From Nostocales cyanobacterium HT-58-2 (GTDB taxonomy: Bacteria; Cyanobacteriota; Cyanobacteriia; Cyanobacteriales; Nostocaceae), in contig CP019636.1 in NCBI GenBank assembly GCA_002163975.1, positions 1,766,001 to 1,830,000 of the forward strand: 64,000 nt of DNA, written 5' to 3'. Shown here piece by piece: positions 44,140 through 53,594 of the stretch. Every line of letters starts with the position of its first letter. Position 1 is the first letter of the stretch. The notes beneath the pieces were generated by a model. It was not told where the DNA came from and searched no databases. It was given only the letters and a program-made list of their open reading frames with translations. A program made the position numbers and the translations under genes.

Positions 44140-45381
44140 CTACAGCAAAATCCGTTGCCATGAAAGTTCTTGTGTCGATTCATCTAAATGCCAGCGCAAT
44201 AAGTGACTAGCAGAAACACCAGAGAGAATTGTCGATAAAGCGATCGCCCTGCGTGGTGCAATTGTTGAAAGTGCGATCGCCCTTTGAACGTCACATATTC
44301 CCCACTTCACCAAATTTTGCACACCTACCAATAAAGGTAAAGTCGTGCCTGATAAAGTTCCATCTGGGAGTCGTGCAGTTCCATTTTTCACTTCAATTTT
44401 CCGCTTATCCCAAGGATACACGCCATCAGGCAATCCCAGAGGGGCAAGGGCATCACTCACAAGGAAAACCCCTTGTTTGTGTATTTCCCTCTCTTGACCT
44501 TCTTGAGAAAAAGGAGTGCTGGCGCGTAGTAGAATTTGTAGCATCGTTGGCGAGACGTGCTGACCATCAGCAATAAAACCACACATAACATGAGGATGAA
44601 CAATTGCCGCTCCCAACAATCCTGGTTGGCGGTGGTGTAATGGTGGCATAGCATTAAAAGCATGAGTCACCATTGTTGCCCCTAGTTCAAAAGCACGCTG
44701 CGCCTCCTCCTCTGTCGCTTGGGAATGTCCTAGACTCACAGTAATACCCAAAGAGCGCAAATATGAAATCACCTCACCAGTTGGATCTAACTCTGGTGCT
44801 AGGGTTATGACTTTCACAACATGGGCATAATCACCCAAAACTCTCTTTACTTGCTCAATATTTAGTGGTAACAAATATTCTACTGGATGTGCGCCTCGCT
44901 TTTGAGGATTCAAAAATGGTCCTTCGAGATGCACTCCCAGAATTTTGGCACTACCCTCATTTGCATACAAGTTGTTAGGAGTGAGGTTCATAAAATCAGC
45001 GATGACAGCAAGCGCACGCTGAATCTTGTCTACTGAAGTCGTGACTATGGTGGGTAAAAACGCGTCTACCCCCGCATCCCACAAAAATTGACAGATGTTT
45101 ATCAGATGGTGAGAATTTTTTGCTGATAAATCAGGAAACGCCAATCCCAACGCGCCGTTAATCTGCAAATCCACACCGCCTAGTGAAATCCAATCACCAG
45201 CAATATCCAACACTTGTAAGTCAATTGGCGGAACTCGCTTGAGGACTTTAGACATTGGTAAGATTTGCTCAACTATGCCCTGCGGGTTAACTGAGAGCAT
45301 CTGCAAATCTGTGTAACCGGGTACCCGAGCGTTGATAATATCTACGTAAGTACCAATGGGGGTTTGTACTGCTTCGGTCAT
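44140..45381 (-). CDS. nagA: N-acetylglucosamine-6-phosphate deacetylase
   Basis: 413 aa from ATG 45381. The metal-site Glu in GVHLEGPFLNPQKRGAHP, His residues in VSLGHSQA and THAFNAMPPLHHRQPG, and the Asp in LVSDALAPLG are all in place. It removes acetate from GlcNAc-6-P in amino sugar recycling. Near the C-terminus the phrase RAIALST occurs twice, 11 residues apart, encoded by a 33-base imperfect tandem repeat that contains HIP1 sites (44228-44284); the second copy is at a place where homologues vary. No nagB neighbour. Confidence 0.92.
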   Translation of the reverse strand: MTEAVQTPIGTYVDIINARVPGYTDLQMLSVNPQGIVEQILPMSKVLKRVPPIDLQVLDIAGDWISLGGVDLQINGALGLAFPDLSAKNSHHLINICQFLWDAGVDAFLPTIVTTSVDKIQRALAVIADFMNLTPNNLYANEGSAKILGVHLEGPFLNPQKRGAHPVEYLLPLNIEQVKRVLGDYAHVVKVITLAPELDPTGEVISYLRSLGITVSLGHSQATEEEAQRAFELGATMVTHAFNAMPPLHHRQPGLLGAAIVHPHVMCGFIADGQHVSPTMLQILLRASTPFSQEGQEREIHKQGVFLVSDALAPLGLPDGVYPWDKRKIEVKNGTARLPDGTLSGTTLPLLVGVQNLVKWGICDVQRAIALSTIAPRRAIALSTILSGVSASHLLRWHLDESTQELSWQRILL

Positions 45382-45489
45382 CACGTCAGCAAAAAGATAG
45401 TTTAATCTGACCTGATTTTAGAGGTAACAGGCGGCGGTGAATCAAAATCAATTTATGATCATGCTAGGACAATCAGCACTTGAAGTCTG

Positions 45490-46017
45490 CTAGCTTGTAG
45501 AGGAAAATTCAATTAATTCAAAAAATTGCTCTATCTGTCTAGTTGAGCGGATGTGATAAACACTTTTGATGCTTTGAGCCTGCTTGATATACTCACGATA
45601 TTTAGGGGTCAAATGTTTGTGACATAACCAAAGCACGCGGTAGCTAGTCAGCGAACTCCTCAATATTGGACTGTTTTGCGGCCAGCCTTCTGGCGGTTTA
45701 AAATAACCTGTGATTAGTCGTTTAGTTACCCACCAGAAATGCACATATAGTGGTAGATCGATAAAAACCAGAGTATCCGCCTCGTTCAGTCGTAACCACA
45801 GGGTTTCCATACAACCAAACCCCTCAATAATCCATTGTTCAGTCACTAAAATTTGCTGATGGGCGTGCTTATAGTCTTCATGTGGAACCTCACTACCCCC
45901 TGGTTGATATTGAATCTTGTCCAAGACGTGAAGTGGCAAACCAGTGATTTGGGACAATCTCTTGCTTAGAGTTGATTTACCGCCTCCAGTATTGCCAAAC
46001 ACCGCTACTTTTTTCAT
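45490..46017 (-). CDS. Small P-loop kinase-like protein (adenylate kinase/topology-modulation-protein type)
   Basis: 175 aa from ATG 46017, placed 7 bases after AAAGGAG; a GTG two codons upstream is the alternative. The Walker A motif FGNTGGGKSTLSKRL is at the N-terminus. Segments LHVLDKIQYQPGG, WIIEGFGCMETLWLRL and DTLVFIDLPLYVHFW are characteristic of the FlaR/topology modulation group of small nucleotide kinases. The substrate is unknown. A single gene, divergent from purE. Confidence 0.82.
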   Translation of the reverse strand: MKKVAVFGNTGGGKSTLSKRLSQITGLPLHVLDKIQYQPGGSEVPHEDYKHAHQQILVTEQWIIEGFGCMETLWLRLNEADTLVFIDLPLYVHFWWVTKRLITGYFKPPEGWPQNSPILRSSLTSYRVLWLCHKHLTPKYREYIKQAQSIKSVYHIRSTRQIEQFFELIEFSSTS

Positions 46018-46270
46018 AGCCACTCTCCTTTTAGTACGATCAACTCACCTCGTAGACTAGATTGAGTTATCAAACCTAGCAATTCCATTCCGTTGAATAC
46101 CTAACAAACGCTACTCATCCACACTCATAGATGAGATTATTATTGACATACACTTTCCTAACTTTCGCTTCCTGAACTGTCCTTACATTTTATTTTGCTT
46201 ATCGAAGGCAGCTAGGAACTTTGTTCCCATGAGGCTTTCTCCTCCTTGAAATTTGAATTTTGAGTTGCTT

Positions 46271-46786
46271 ATGACTCCTCTTATCGGCATCATTATGGGT
46301 AGCGATTCGGATTTGCCAACCATGCAAGGCGCGATCGCAGTTTGTGAAGAATTTGGTGTTGCTACAGAAGTGGCGATTGTGAGTGCCCATCGTACACCTG
46401 AACGCATGGTGGAATATGCTCAATCTGCTCATCAGCGTGGCATTAAAGTCATTATCGCTGGTGCGGGTGGTGCTGCTCATCTTCCGGGAATGGTCGCTTC
46501 TTTAACCCCTCTACCTGTTATTGGTGTTCCTGTCCCTAGCCGTCACTTACAAGGGGTTGATTCATTGTATTCAATCGTACAGATGCCGGCTGGTATCCCA
46601 GTGGCAACTGTTGCTATAGGTAATGCTAAAAATGCTGGGCTTTTGGCGGTGCAAATTCTTGCAACTCAGCAACCCGAATTACTCAAGAAGGTGCAGAATT
46701 ACCGTCAAACCTTGTCGGAATCCGTGATGGCAAAGCAAGAAAAACTAGAACAACTTGGGTACGAGCAATATTTAAAGCAGATGTAA
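46271..46786 (+). CDS. purE: N5-carboxyaminoimidazole ribonucleotide mutase PurE
   Basis: 171 aa. The opening [13 protein letters not shown] binds the substrate phosphate, SAHRTPERM has the catalytic His, and [15 protein letters not shown] and [22 protein letters not shown] complete the class I PurE signature. It converts N5-CAIR to CAIR in purine synthesis. The ATG at 46271 is taken from family alignment; an in-frame TTG at 46253 has no better ribosome site. No purK nearby. Not followed by a clear terminator. Confidence 0.96.
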   Translation: MTPLIGIIMGSDSDLPTMQGAIAVCEEFGVATEVAIVSAHRTPERMVEYAQSAHQRGIKVIIAGAGGAAHLPGMVASLTPLPVIGVPVPSRHLQGVDSLYSIVQMPAGIPVATVAIGNAKNAGLLAVQILATQQPELLKKVQNYRQTLSESVMAKQEKLEQLGYEQYLKQM

Positions 46787-47621
46787 TCTGTAGGGGGATT
46801 TTGTAACGAATAAGTCTACATCTAAGTAGATATCTAAGTATAGATCTACTTCAAAATCATTCTTAAATAACAATTTGTCAATGTTTTTTTATAAAAAAAT
46901 AATATTTAGATTTAGCGATTTTAGATTTTTGTTGTTCAGTAGCAAAGCAACACAAATAGTTGATTTGAAAGTTTAGAAAAAAAACTGTATTGAAAATTAC
47001 AAAATTAAAATATCACAATTTTCATCATTGTCTTGACTTTTTTGAATATATTTTGTTCTTTACGTAATACTTAATAGGTGCTTTGGAATATAGTTGAATA
47101 CCAATAAAATCTCAGTACAAAGCCTGACTCTTTGGTAGTTAGAAATGAATAAGAAAAAGTAAAAATAAGAACGCCAAAGAAAAAAAAGACAAAGCTTATT
47201 ATTTTACGCGTTAACTATTGTTTTTACCCTAAAAGCACCTATTATGCTGTATTCAAGCCTGTTATAACGATGACTGTTACTCTAGTAGCTATATTGCTTA
47301 TATACATCATGTTTTCAGGGAAATTACTTAATGAAGAAATAATTATTAAAAAGTCAACAAAGTGGACTTGACGGTTGCGGAAACAACATAATAACTTTCT
47401 AAGAATATTCTTATTAACTGCAAAGGTAGCATCACTTTCTTAGCTGCTTTTGTATGTTATTTGAGATTCTGGTTTTCAAACAACCGCTTACTGGTTATGA
47501 AAATCAGTTAGTTTAAGCAGACAGCTTGCCTGAATGACCCATATCAAAAAATGGTTTGTTTCGCTTCGGGTGTTAGCTATTGATACTCAACATGTTTTTC
47601 CGGTTCAGGATGGTTGAGAGC
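46787..47621. other. 830-bp AT-rich intergenic region, purE / ammonium transporter
   Basis: No gene is credible here. Present are an inverted-repeat run AGTAGATATCTAAGTATAGATCTACT at 46827-46852, a perfect NtcA-type site at 46987-47000, and several in-frame starts just ahead of the transporter (47580, 47592, 47610). The long AT-rich leader is consistent with regulated expression. Confidence 0.4.
46987..47000. promoter_or_regulatory. Perfect NtcA-type site GTA-N8-TAC
   Basis: GTATTGAAAATTAC matches the palindromic consensus of the nitrogen regulator NtcA. It is about 620 bases before the transporter start, and no clear -10 box at the standard 20-24 bases was found (TATCAC lies 10 bases downstream). 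One chance match is expected about every 4 kb, so the support is from context: ammonium transporter genes are known NtcA targets. Confidence 0.4.
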
Positions 47622-49238
47622 ATGAGGATAAAAATCACAAACACAAACAAATCGAGAAGAAAAAACAGGTGGCAATCTCGCCGATCGCCTGTGACAAATT
47701 CACAATATAACTCGACTGTCAAGAGATTAAATGTTGTCATTAAGCAGTTGTCTCCTAGCTGGCAAGCCTGCATCCCCTTAGCTTGTCTGATTGTACTGGC
47801 GTGGGGTTATGCAGCAGTTGCACAAACTCCGGCTTCCGCAGGACCAACCACAGCAGAACTTAAAGTTGCAATTGATACTCTTTGGGTGGCGATCGCTGCC
47901 TTTTTGGTGTTCTTTATGAACGCCGGTTTTTGTATGTTGGAGACCGGCTTCTGTCGTCAGAAAAACGCTGTCAACGTTCTTGCTAAAAACTTGATTGTCT
48001 TTGCTCTTGCCACCGTTGCTTTTTGGGCAATTGGTTTTGGCTTGATGTTTGGCGATGGCAACGGGTTTATTGGGTTGAATGGATTTTTCCTGCAAGGTGC
48101 AGATAACAGTCCTGCAACCAATGATGCATACAAAGGCATTTTCAGCGCTCTAAAATGGGCTGGTGTACCACTCGCTGCAAAGTTTTTGTTCCAACTTGTT
48201 TTTGCTGGAACAGCAGCAACGATTGTTTCTGGTGCGGTTGCTGAACGGATTAAGTTTGTTGACTTCTTGATTTTTAGCCTCTTGCTTGTAGGTATTGCCT
48301 ACGCAATTACAGGTCACTGGATTTGGGGTGGTGGCTGGCTAGCTAGTAGAGGTTTCTTTGATTTTGCTGGTTCTACAGTCGTTCACTCTGTTGGTGGCTG
48401 GGCGGCTTTAATGGGAGCAGCATTGCTGGGACCACGCATCGGGAAATATCAAGATGGGCAAATCGTTGCCTTGCCTGGTCACAACATGAGCATTGCCACC
48501 TTGGGCTGTCTGATTCTGTGGTTGGGTTGGTTTGGTTTCAACCCTGGTTCTGTGATGGCTGCTGATCCAAGTGCTATTACTCACATTGCCTTAACTACCA
48601 ATTTGGCAGGTGCTGTCGGTGGTATTGCTGCGACCATCACAGCTTGGTTGTATTTGGGTAAGCCAGACCTCTCGATGATTATCAATGGTATTTTGGCAGG
48701 CTTAGTTGGCATTACAGCAGGTTGTGCCTATGTCACTCTCAGTGGTGCTTTCATCATTGGTCTAGTAGCCGGAATTTTGGTCGTTTTCTCCGTGACTTTC
48801 TTTGACAAAATCCGTATTGATGACCCAGTGGGAGCTACCTCAGTTCATCTCGTATGTGGTATTTGGGGAACTCTGGCAGTTGGTTTGTTTGCTGTTGGTC
48901 CTGGTCTTGCAAAATTTTCTTGGTATACTGATGGTCTTGGTCCTGCAAAGGGTTTATTTGCAGGCGGTGGCTTGGGACAATTCTTTGTTCAGCTGCTTGG
49001 TGTTGTCTCAGTTGGCGGTATTACCGTTTTGCTTAGCACCATCTTTTGGGTAATCCTCAAGGCGACTTTAGGTATTAGAGTCTCTAAAGAAGAGGAGATT
49101 GAAGGCTTGGATATCGGCGAACACGGTATGGAAGCCTATAGCGGATTTGTCAAAGAAGCTGGTGCTAGCGGATTTTCTGATCCAACTAGCTACAGTAGTG
49201 GAGTTTCGCGTACGGGAGATTTGCCCACAAGTTTGTAA
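47622..49238 (+). CDS. amt: Ammonium transporter, Amt/Rh family (first of two)
   Basis: 538 aa from ATG 47622; ATGs at 47592 or 47610 are possible. An N-terminal basic, hydrophobic stretch ([24 protein letters not shown]) acts as a signal peptide. Eleven helices follow. Signature segments are [35 protein letters not shown] (first pore His) and [16 protein letters not shown] (second pore His). The protein transports ammonium through a hydrophobic pore. The C-terminal tail ends with [13 protein letters not shown], as in PII/GlnK-regulated members. A terminator follows. Confidence 0.94.
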   Translation: MRIKITNTNKSRRKNRWQSRRSPVTNSQYNSTVKRLNVVIKQLSPSWQACIPLACLIVLAWGYAAVAQTPASAGPTTAELKVAIDTLWVAIAAFLVFFMNAGFCMLETGFCRQKNAVNVLAKNLIVFALATVAFWAIGFGLMFGDGNGFIGLNGFFLQGADNSPATNDAYKGIFSALKWAGVPLAAKFLFQLVFAGTAATIVSGAVAERIKFVDFLIFSLLLVGIAYAITGHWIWGGGWLASRGFFDFAGSTVVHSVGGWAALMGAALLGPRIGKYQDGQIVALPGHNMSIATLGCLILWLGWFGFNPGSVMAADPSAITHIALTTNLAGAVGGIAATITAWLYLGKPDLSMIINGILAGLVGITAGCAYVTLSGAFIIGLVAGILVVFSVTFFDKIRIDDPVGATSVHLVCGIWGTLAVGLFAVGPGLAKFSWYTDGLGPAKGLFAGGGLGQFFVQLLGVVSVGGITVLLSTIFWVILKATLGIRVSKEEEIEGLDIGEHGMEAYSGFVKEAGASGFSDPTSYSSGVSRTGDLPTSL

Positions 49239-49270
49239 CTCTAACTCAATAACAACTGATTAGCCAAACG

Positions 49271-49314
49271 CTCGTCCCCTGAAACTTTTTCTTGTGATAT
49301 AGGGGCGGGTTTTT
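49271..49314 (+). terminator. Terminator after the first amt gene
   Basis: CTCGTCCCCT (49271-49280) pairs with AGGGGCGGG (49301-49309, one G.T) and is followed by TTTTT. Lies 33 bases after the stop. Confidence 0.65.
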
Positions 49315-49467
49315 ACAATTCAAAATGAAAAAGCCTAGCGTTCCTACATATGAGTTCATAGATTGCAAACATTCTTGCAATTGCTACTAACTAATCGCTC
49401 GAACGCAATCTTATAACGTCCAAATAAAATTGGTTTATTGATAATAAATACCTAAAATAGAATTCTT

Positions 49468-49512
49468 GTACAAATATTTAACAGTTGACAACTGCAATAA
49501 GGAGTATATATT
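49468..49512 (+). promoter_or_regulatory. Candidate promoter of the second amt gene with NtcA-like site
   Basis: GTACAAATATTTAA (GTA-N8-TAA, 49468-49481; one base off NtcA consensus) precedes a palindrome CAGTTG-A-CAACTG that includes TTGACA (49485-49490). A 16-base spacer leads to TATATT (49507-49512). A further NtcA-like site GTG-N8-TAC is at 49564-49577. Promoter boxes are well spaced; NtcA binding is inferred. Confidence 0.45.
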
Positions 49513-49628
49513 TAATAATCTTTCAAAAAAATCAAGTTTTGGTAACTTTAAAGACAAAAACACGTGTCATAAGTTACTCAAATAGATTTACGTGACACAA
49601 ATTAGTTGGTGCTTCGGGACAAAAACAA

Positions 49629-51038
49629 GTGTTGAACAAAGTTGTGATCATTGGGGTTGTAACCCTACTGTTTCTGGGTGGACCACTCATAGGAAATGCC
49701 TTCGCTGCACCTGTTGATGTCAACGCAGCGATTTCTAATGCTCAAACTGCTGCTGATACAGCATTCATGCTGCTTTCAGCAGCCTTTGTGCTATTGATGA
49801 CACCTGGGCTAGCGTTTTTTTACGGAGGATTTGTGCGATCGCGCAACATCCTCAACACTCTCATGATGAGCTTTGTGCTCATGGCAATTGTGGGAGTGAC
49901 CTGGATTTTGTGGGGCTATAGCCTTGCCTTTGCTCCAGGCAATCCCATTGTTGGTGGATTGGAGTGGTTTGGTTTGAATGGTGTCGGATACGAGATCACC
50001 GATTATCTCAAGGGGTCAAATCCTTCTGAGGTCATTTCCTACGCTCCAACTATTCCCCATCAAGCATTCATGATTTACCAAGCCATGTTTGCCATCATCA
50101 CCCCAGCACTGATTTCTGGGGCGATCGCAGAGCGGATGAACTTCACCGCTTACTCTTTGTTTGTATTACTGTGGTCAACATTTATTTACAGCCCCCTTGC
50201 TCACATGGTATGGGCGAAAGGTGGATTGTTGGGCTTGTACGGTGGCTGGGGAGCCCTCGACTTTGCTGGCGGTACAGTTGTTCACATCAGCTCTGGCGTT
50301 TCTGCCCTGGTCGCTGCGATCGTCCTCAAACCTCGCAAAACCTATCCTGACCGTCTCAGCCCTCCTCACAACGTTCCCTTCATTTTGCTGGGAGCTGGCT
50401 TGCTGTGGTTTGGCTGGTTCGGCTTCAATGCTGGCAGTGCCTTGGCTTCTGGTGCCTTGTCAACAGCTGCTTTTGTTGCCACCAATACAGGTGCGGCTGC
50501 AGCTGCTTTAACATGGCTGATTCTAGAAAAGGGATTGAGAGGCAAACCAACAGCAGTCGGAGCTGCGACAGGAGCAGTTGCAGGCTTGGTGGGCATCACC
50601 CCAGCAGCGGGATTTGTCACACCAGTGGCAGCAATTTTAATAGGTAGCATCACCGCTTTTGTTTGTTTCTATGCTGTGAGTTTCAAGCACAAGTTACAAA
50701 TTGATGATGCCTTAGATACATTTCCCGTGCATGGCGTAGGTGGTACAGTGGGAGCTATTCTCACAGGCATATTTGCAACCACGGCAGTCAACTCAGCCGG
50801 GAAAAATGGCTTGTTCTACGGCAATCCTGGTCAACTGATTACACAAATTGCAGCAATTGTTGTTGCCTACATCATTGCTGGAGTCGGTACGTGGATCATT
50901 CTCAAACTTATAGATGTGACAGTTGGTCTGCGCGTTAAGGAAGATGCCGAATTGCAAGGCTTGGATATCAATGAACACGGCGAAGAAGGTTATAACGAGG
51001 AGTTTGGAGACCGCATCAATCTTAGCAGCAAGCAGTAG
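49629..51038 (+). CDS. amt: Ammonium transporter, Amt/Rh family (second)
   Basis: 469 aa from GTG 49629. A signal peptide (VVTLLFLGGPLIGNAFA) and eleven helices. The signatures PGLAFFYGGFVRSRN, DFAGGTVVHISSGVSALVAA (pore His) and FPVHGVGGTVGAIL (pore His) are classical AmtB features. The C-terminus GLDINEHGEEGY is the PII-type interaction motif. Moves ammonium at low concentrations; expected to be induced under nitrogen limitation. It resembles the first amt in outline but is a clearly different member, so the pair is not a recent duplicate. Adjacent amt genes are also known in Anabaena. Confidence 0.95.
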   Translation: MLNKVVIIGVVTLLFLGGPLIGNAFAAPVDVNAAISNAQTAADTAFMLLSAAFVLLMTPGLAFFYGGFVRSRNILNTLMMSFVLMAIVGVTWILWGYSLAFAPGNPIVGGLEWFGLNGVGYEITDYLKGSNPSEVISYAPTIPHQAFMIYQAMFAIITPALISGAIAERMNFTAYSLFVLLWSTFIYSPLAHMVWAKGGLLGLYGGWGALDFAGGTVVHISSGVSALVAAIVLKPRKTYPDRLSPPHNVPFILLGAGLLWFGWFGFNAGSALASGALSTAAFVATNTGAAAAALTWLILEKGLRGKPTAVGAATGAVAGLVGITPAAGFVTPVAAILIGSITAFVCFYAVSFKHKLQIDDALDTFPVHGVGGTVGAILTGIFATTAVNSAGKNGLFYGNPGQLITQIAAIVVAYIIAGVGTWIILKLIDVTVGLRVKEDAELQGLDINEHGEEGYNEEFGDRINLSSKQ

Positions 51039-51087
51039 GATTTATTGGCGTATACGTCTAAAATCTGAGTGAAAGATTTGCTAAGTC

Positions 51088-51930
51088 TTGTTACTCGTGT
51101 CTACTCCTGCAAAAACCTTTCCAATTTGGGCATTTTTCTCCCTGTTAACCAACGTTGTTCTCATGTTGGCGATCGCCCTGCTGATTTATCAAAAGCAGGG
51201 TTTTACCGCTTTTTTGGGGACGATAACGTCCCCAACACAAGTTAATCCAGACAGTCAACCAAAAGCGATTACACCTCAGTTAGGTCCGCGTCACAAGCTC
51301 AATTATCAGCAATGGATAGACATCCTGAAACAAGAAGCCAAAGTCGCTGCTCAAAAGCGTACTGAGAATTTAACGATACTGCTGGGAGATTCTTTGAGTT
51401 TGTGGTTTCCTCCTGAGTTGTTACCTCAAAACAGAAATTGGTTAAATCAAGGAATTTCTGGGGAAACGAGTACTGGACTATTAAAAAGATTAAAGTTATT
51501 TGACGCCACCCAACCGAAAACAATTTTTGTGATGATTGGCATTAATGACCTGATTCGGGGGGTGAGTGATGAAATCATTTTAGACAATCATCGGCAAATC
51601 ATACTTTATCTCAAGAAGGTGCATCCACAGACACAAATCGTTATGCAGTCGATTTTGCCGCATGGAGGAGAAGAGACAACCTGGGAAAGGCAAGAAAAAC
51701 TTTTGGCGATTCCTAATCGTCGGATTAGCCAATTAAATCAAAAACTACGAACCATAGCTCAAAAAGAAGGGGTGAACTACCTAGATCTATATTTCTTGTT
51801 TGCTAACAAACAAGGTAATCTCCGCCTCGAACTGAGTACAGATGGATTACATCTCAATTCTCAAGGTTATCTAGTTTGGAGTTCTGCTTTACAATTGTAT
51901 AGTCAAATAGAATTGCAAGCACAAAAATAA
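51088..51930 (+). CDS. GDSL/SGNH-hydrolase with N-terminal membrane anchor
   Basis: About 280 aa; the first codon could be TTG 51088 or GTG 51097. One N-terminal helix ([19 protein letters not shown]) anchors it with the domain outside. SGNH blocks: [13 protein letters not shown] (Ser), [11 protein letters not shown] (Gly), [10 protein letters not shown] (Asn) and [12 protein letters not shown] (Asp/His). It should cleave an ester, for example an acyl or acetyl group on a lipid or polysaccharide; the substrate is not known. A 34-base palindrome follows the stop. Confidence 0.9.
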   Translation: MLLVSTPAKTFPIWAFFSLLTNVVLMLAIALLIYQKQGFTAFLGTITSPTQVNPDSQPKAITPQLGPRHKLNYQQWIDILKQEAKVAAQKRTENLTILLGDSLSLWFPPELLPQNRNWLNQGISGETSTGLLKRLKLFDATQPKTIFVMIGINDLIRGVSDEIILDNHRQIILYLKKVHPQTQIVMQSILPHGGEETTWERQEKLLAIPNRRISQLNQKLRTIAQKEGVNYLDLYFLFANKQGNLRLELSTDGLHLNSQGYLVWSSALQLYSQIELQAQK

Positions 51931-51944
51931 TAATCTTAAGCAAA

Positions 51945-51978
51945 GCTATAGAGACGCAAAATTTTGCGTCTCTATAGC
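51945..51978. repeat. Perfect 34-bp palindrome (17-bp arms)
   Basis: GCTATAGAGACGCAAAA and its exact complement meet at the centre with no loop. The GAGACGC..GCGTCTC core belongs to a common cyanobacterial palindrome type. Placed 15 bases after the SGNH stop and 53 before ispH, it probably acts as a terminator. Confidence 0.75.
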
Positions 51979-52030
51979 GTCTTGGCGAGAGAAAATAAAA
52001 AATGACATTTTAGACGAAAGAGAAAAAACA

Positions 52031-53236
52031 ATGGATACCAAAGCTTTTAAACGTTCGCTACAACATTCAGAAAATTATCATCGTAAAGGATTTGGTCATC
52101 AAGCAGAAGTCGCCACTCAGTTGGAGTCTGAGTATCAGAGCAATTTAATTCAGGAAATTCGCAATAACAGCTATACTTTGCAAAAGGGAAATGTCACCAT
52201 TCGGTTAGCACAAGCCTTTGGTTTTTGCTGGGGTGTAGAACGTGCTGTAGCGATGGCTTATGAAACCCGCAAGCACTTTCCCAATGAGAGGATTTGGATT
52301 ACGAATGAGATTATTCACAATCCTTCTGTCAATCAGCGTATGCTGGAGATGGAAGTAGGATTTATCCCCTTTGAAGGGGGAAAAAAAGACTTTTCTGTTG
52401 TTGATTGTGGAGATGTCGTCATTTTACCAGCTTTCGGGGCAAGTGTTCAAGAAATGCAGTTGCTGAACGAAAAAGGTTGCAAAATTGTTGATACAACTTG
52501 CCCTTGGGTTTCTAAGGTTTGGAATACAGTTGAGAAACACAAAAAAGTCGATTATACATCAATTATTCACGGTAAATATAAACACGAAGAAACTATCGCT
52601 ACGAGTTCCTTTGCAGGGAAATATTTGATTGTCCTAAATATGGAACAGGCAGAATACGTTGCTAACTACATATTGAATGGAGGAAATAGGGAAGAATTCT
52701 TAGCAAAATTCAGTAAAGCTTGCTCAGCTGGATTTGACCCGGATAAAGATTTAGAAAGAGTTGGCATTGCTAACCAAACCACAATGCTCAAAAGTGAAAC
52801 CGAGCAAATTGGCAAACTCTTTGAGCGGACAATGATGAAAAAGTATGACCCCTCTGAGTTGAATCAGCATTTCCAAAGCTTTAACACCATTTGTGACGCA
52901 ACGCAAGAACGCCAAGATGCGATGTTAGAGTTAGTGCAACAAAAGCTAGATTTGATGATAGTGATTGGTGGATTTAATTCATCAAATACAACACAATTGC
53001 AACAAATTGCTGTAGAACAGGGGATTCCTTCTTATCACATTGATAGTGAAGCGCGAATTCTGTCAGGAAATCGCATTGAACATCGAGAATTAAATGGCAA
53101 TTTGAATATTGCAGAAAACTGGTTGCCAGATGGGGAAATTGTCGTAGGAATTACCTCTGGCGCTTCTACACCGGATAAGGTCGTAGAAGATGTGATTGAG
53201 AAGATTTTGGAGTTGAAGGCGACGGTGGTTGTGTAA
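52031..53236 (+). CDS. ispH: 4-Hydroxy-3-methylbut-2-enyl diphosphate reductase IspH
   Basis: 401 aa, the longer cyanobacterial/plant form with an N-terminal extension of about 60 residues. Iron-sulfur Cys are in [24 protein letters not shown] and [30 protein letters not shown] is the C-terminal signature. It makes IPP and DMAPP in the last step of the MEP pathway, feeding carotenoid and chlorophyll side chains. AAAGAGAAAAAAC precedes the ATG. Followed closely by a composite repeat. Confidence 0.96.
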   Translation: MDTKAFKRSLQHSENYHRKGFGHQAEVATQLESEYQSNLIQEIRNNSYTLQKGNVTIRLAQAFGFCWGVERAVAMAYETRKHFPNERIWITNEIIHNPSVNQRMLEMEVGFIPFEGGKKDFSVVDCGDVVILPAFGASVQEMQLLNEKGCKIVDTTCPWVSKVWNTVEKHKKVDYTSIIHGKYKHEETIATSSFAGKYLIVLNMEQAEYVANYILNGGNREEFLAKFSKACSAGFDPDKDLERVGIANQTTMLKSETEQIGKLFERTMMKKYDPSELNQHFQSFNTICDATQERQDAMLELVQQKLDLMIVIGGFNSSNTTQLQQIAVEQGIPSYHIDSEARILSGNRIEHRELNGNLNIAENWLPDGEIVVGITSGASTPDKVVEDVIEKILELKATVVV

Positions 53237-53240
53237 AATG

Positions 53241-53370
53241 GAACCACAGATGAACACTGTCTTGGAAAGTTCTGTTCGTCGAAGACGTTGGCGAAGCCAT
53301 CGGAGGAAACCTCCGCTCAGACTTCCCGCAGATGCACACAGATAAATTATCGGTGTTCATCTGTGGTTCT
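53241..53370. repeat. Palindromic repeat disrupted by a second repeat
   Basis: The outer arms GAACCACAGATGAACAC (53241-53257) and ATCGGTGTTCATCTGTGGTTC (ending at 53369) form the same palindrome as at 39017-39073. Between them, about 53258-53328, is an unrelated piece containing the hairpin CGGAGGAAACCTCCG. The latter is absent from the other copy, so it looks like an insertion into an existing repeat. Probably terminates ispH. Confidence 0.65.
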
Positions 53371-53439
53371 AAATATCCATTAACCATACTTTTGCGACAA
53401 GTCTAGGGAAAATATTACATAATCAAAAATTTTGGTTGC

Positions 53440-53594
53440 TTATGTTAGTTTTGGTGTAACAGATATTTCCTCTGTAGATGCTTCGCATTCCCAAGGCACG
53501 GGCACTACTTCTGATTGTTCTATTTCTTCTACTGGTGCGACTTTTTCTTGCACTGGCTGTGGTTCTGACGCAGGTATAAATTGTTTGCAAGTGT
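53440..53594 (-). pseudogene. Out-of-frame C-terminal tail of the acyltransferase gene
   Basis: In the -1 frame relative to the gene ending at 53595, the minus strand encodes KVWRSREGNLNTCKQF then an acidic tail (..EKVAPVEEIEQSEVVPV..TPKLT) to a TAA at 53440-53442. The frames meet at CAAAAGTC (near 53622), where one more A would give Q-K-V-W-R-S-R in frame. Composition (Glu/Pro/Val, no rare runs) looks coding. Suggests a one-base deletion in the last part of the gene or a sequencing error. Confidence 0.55.
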
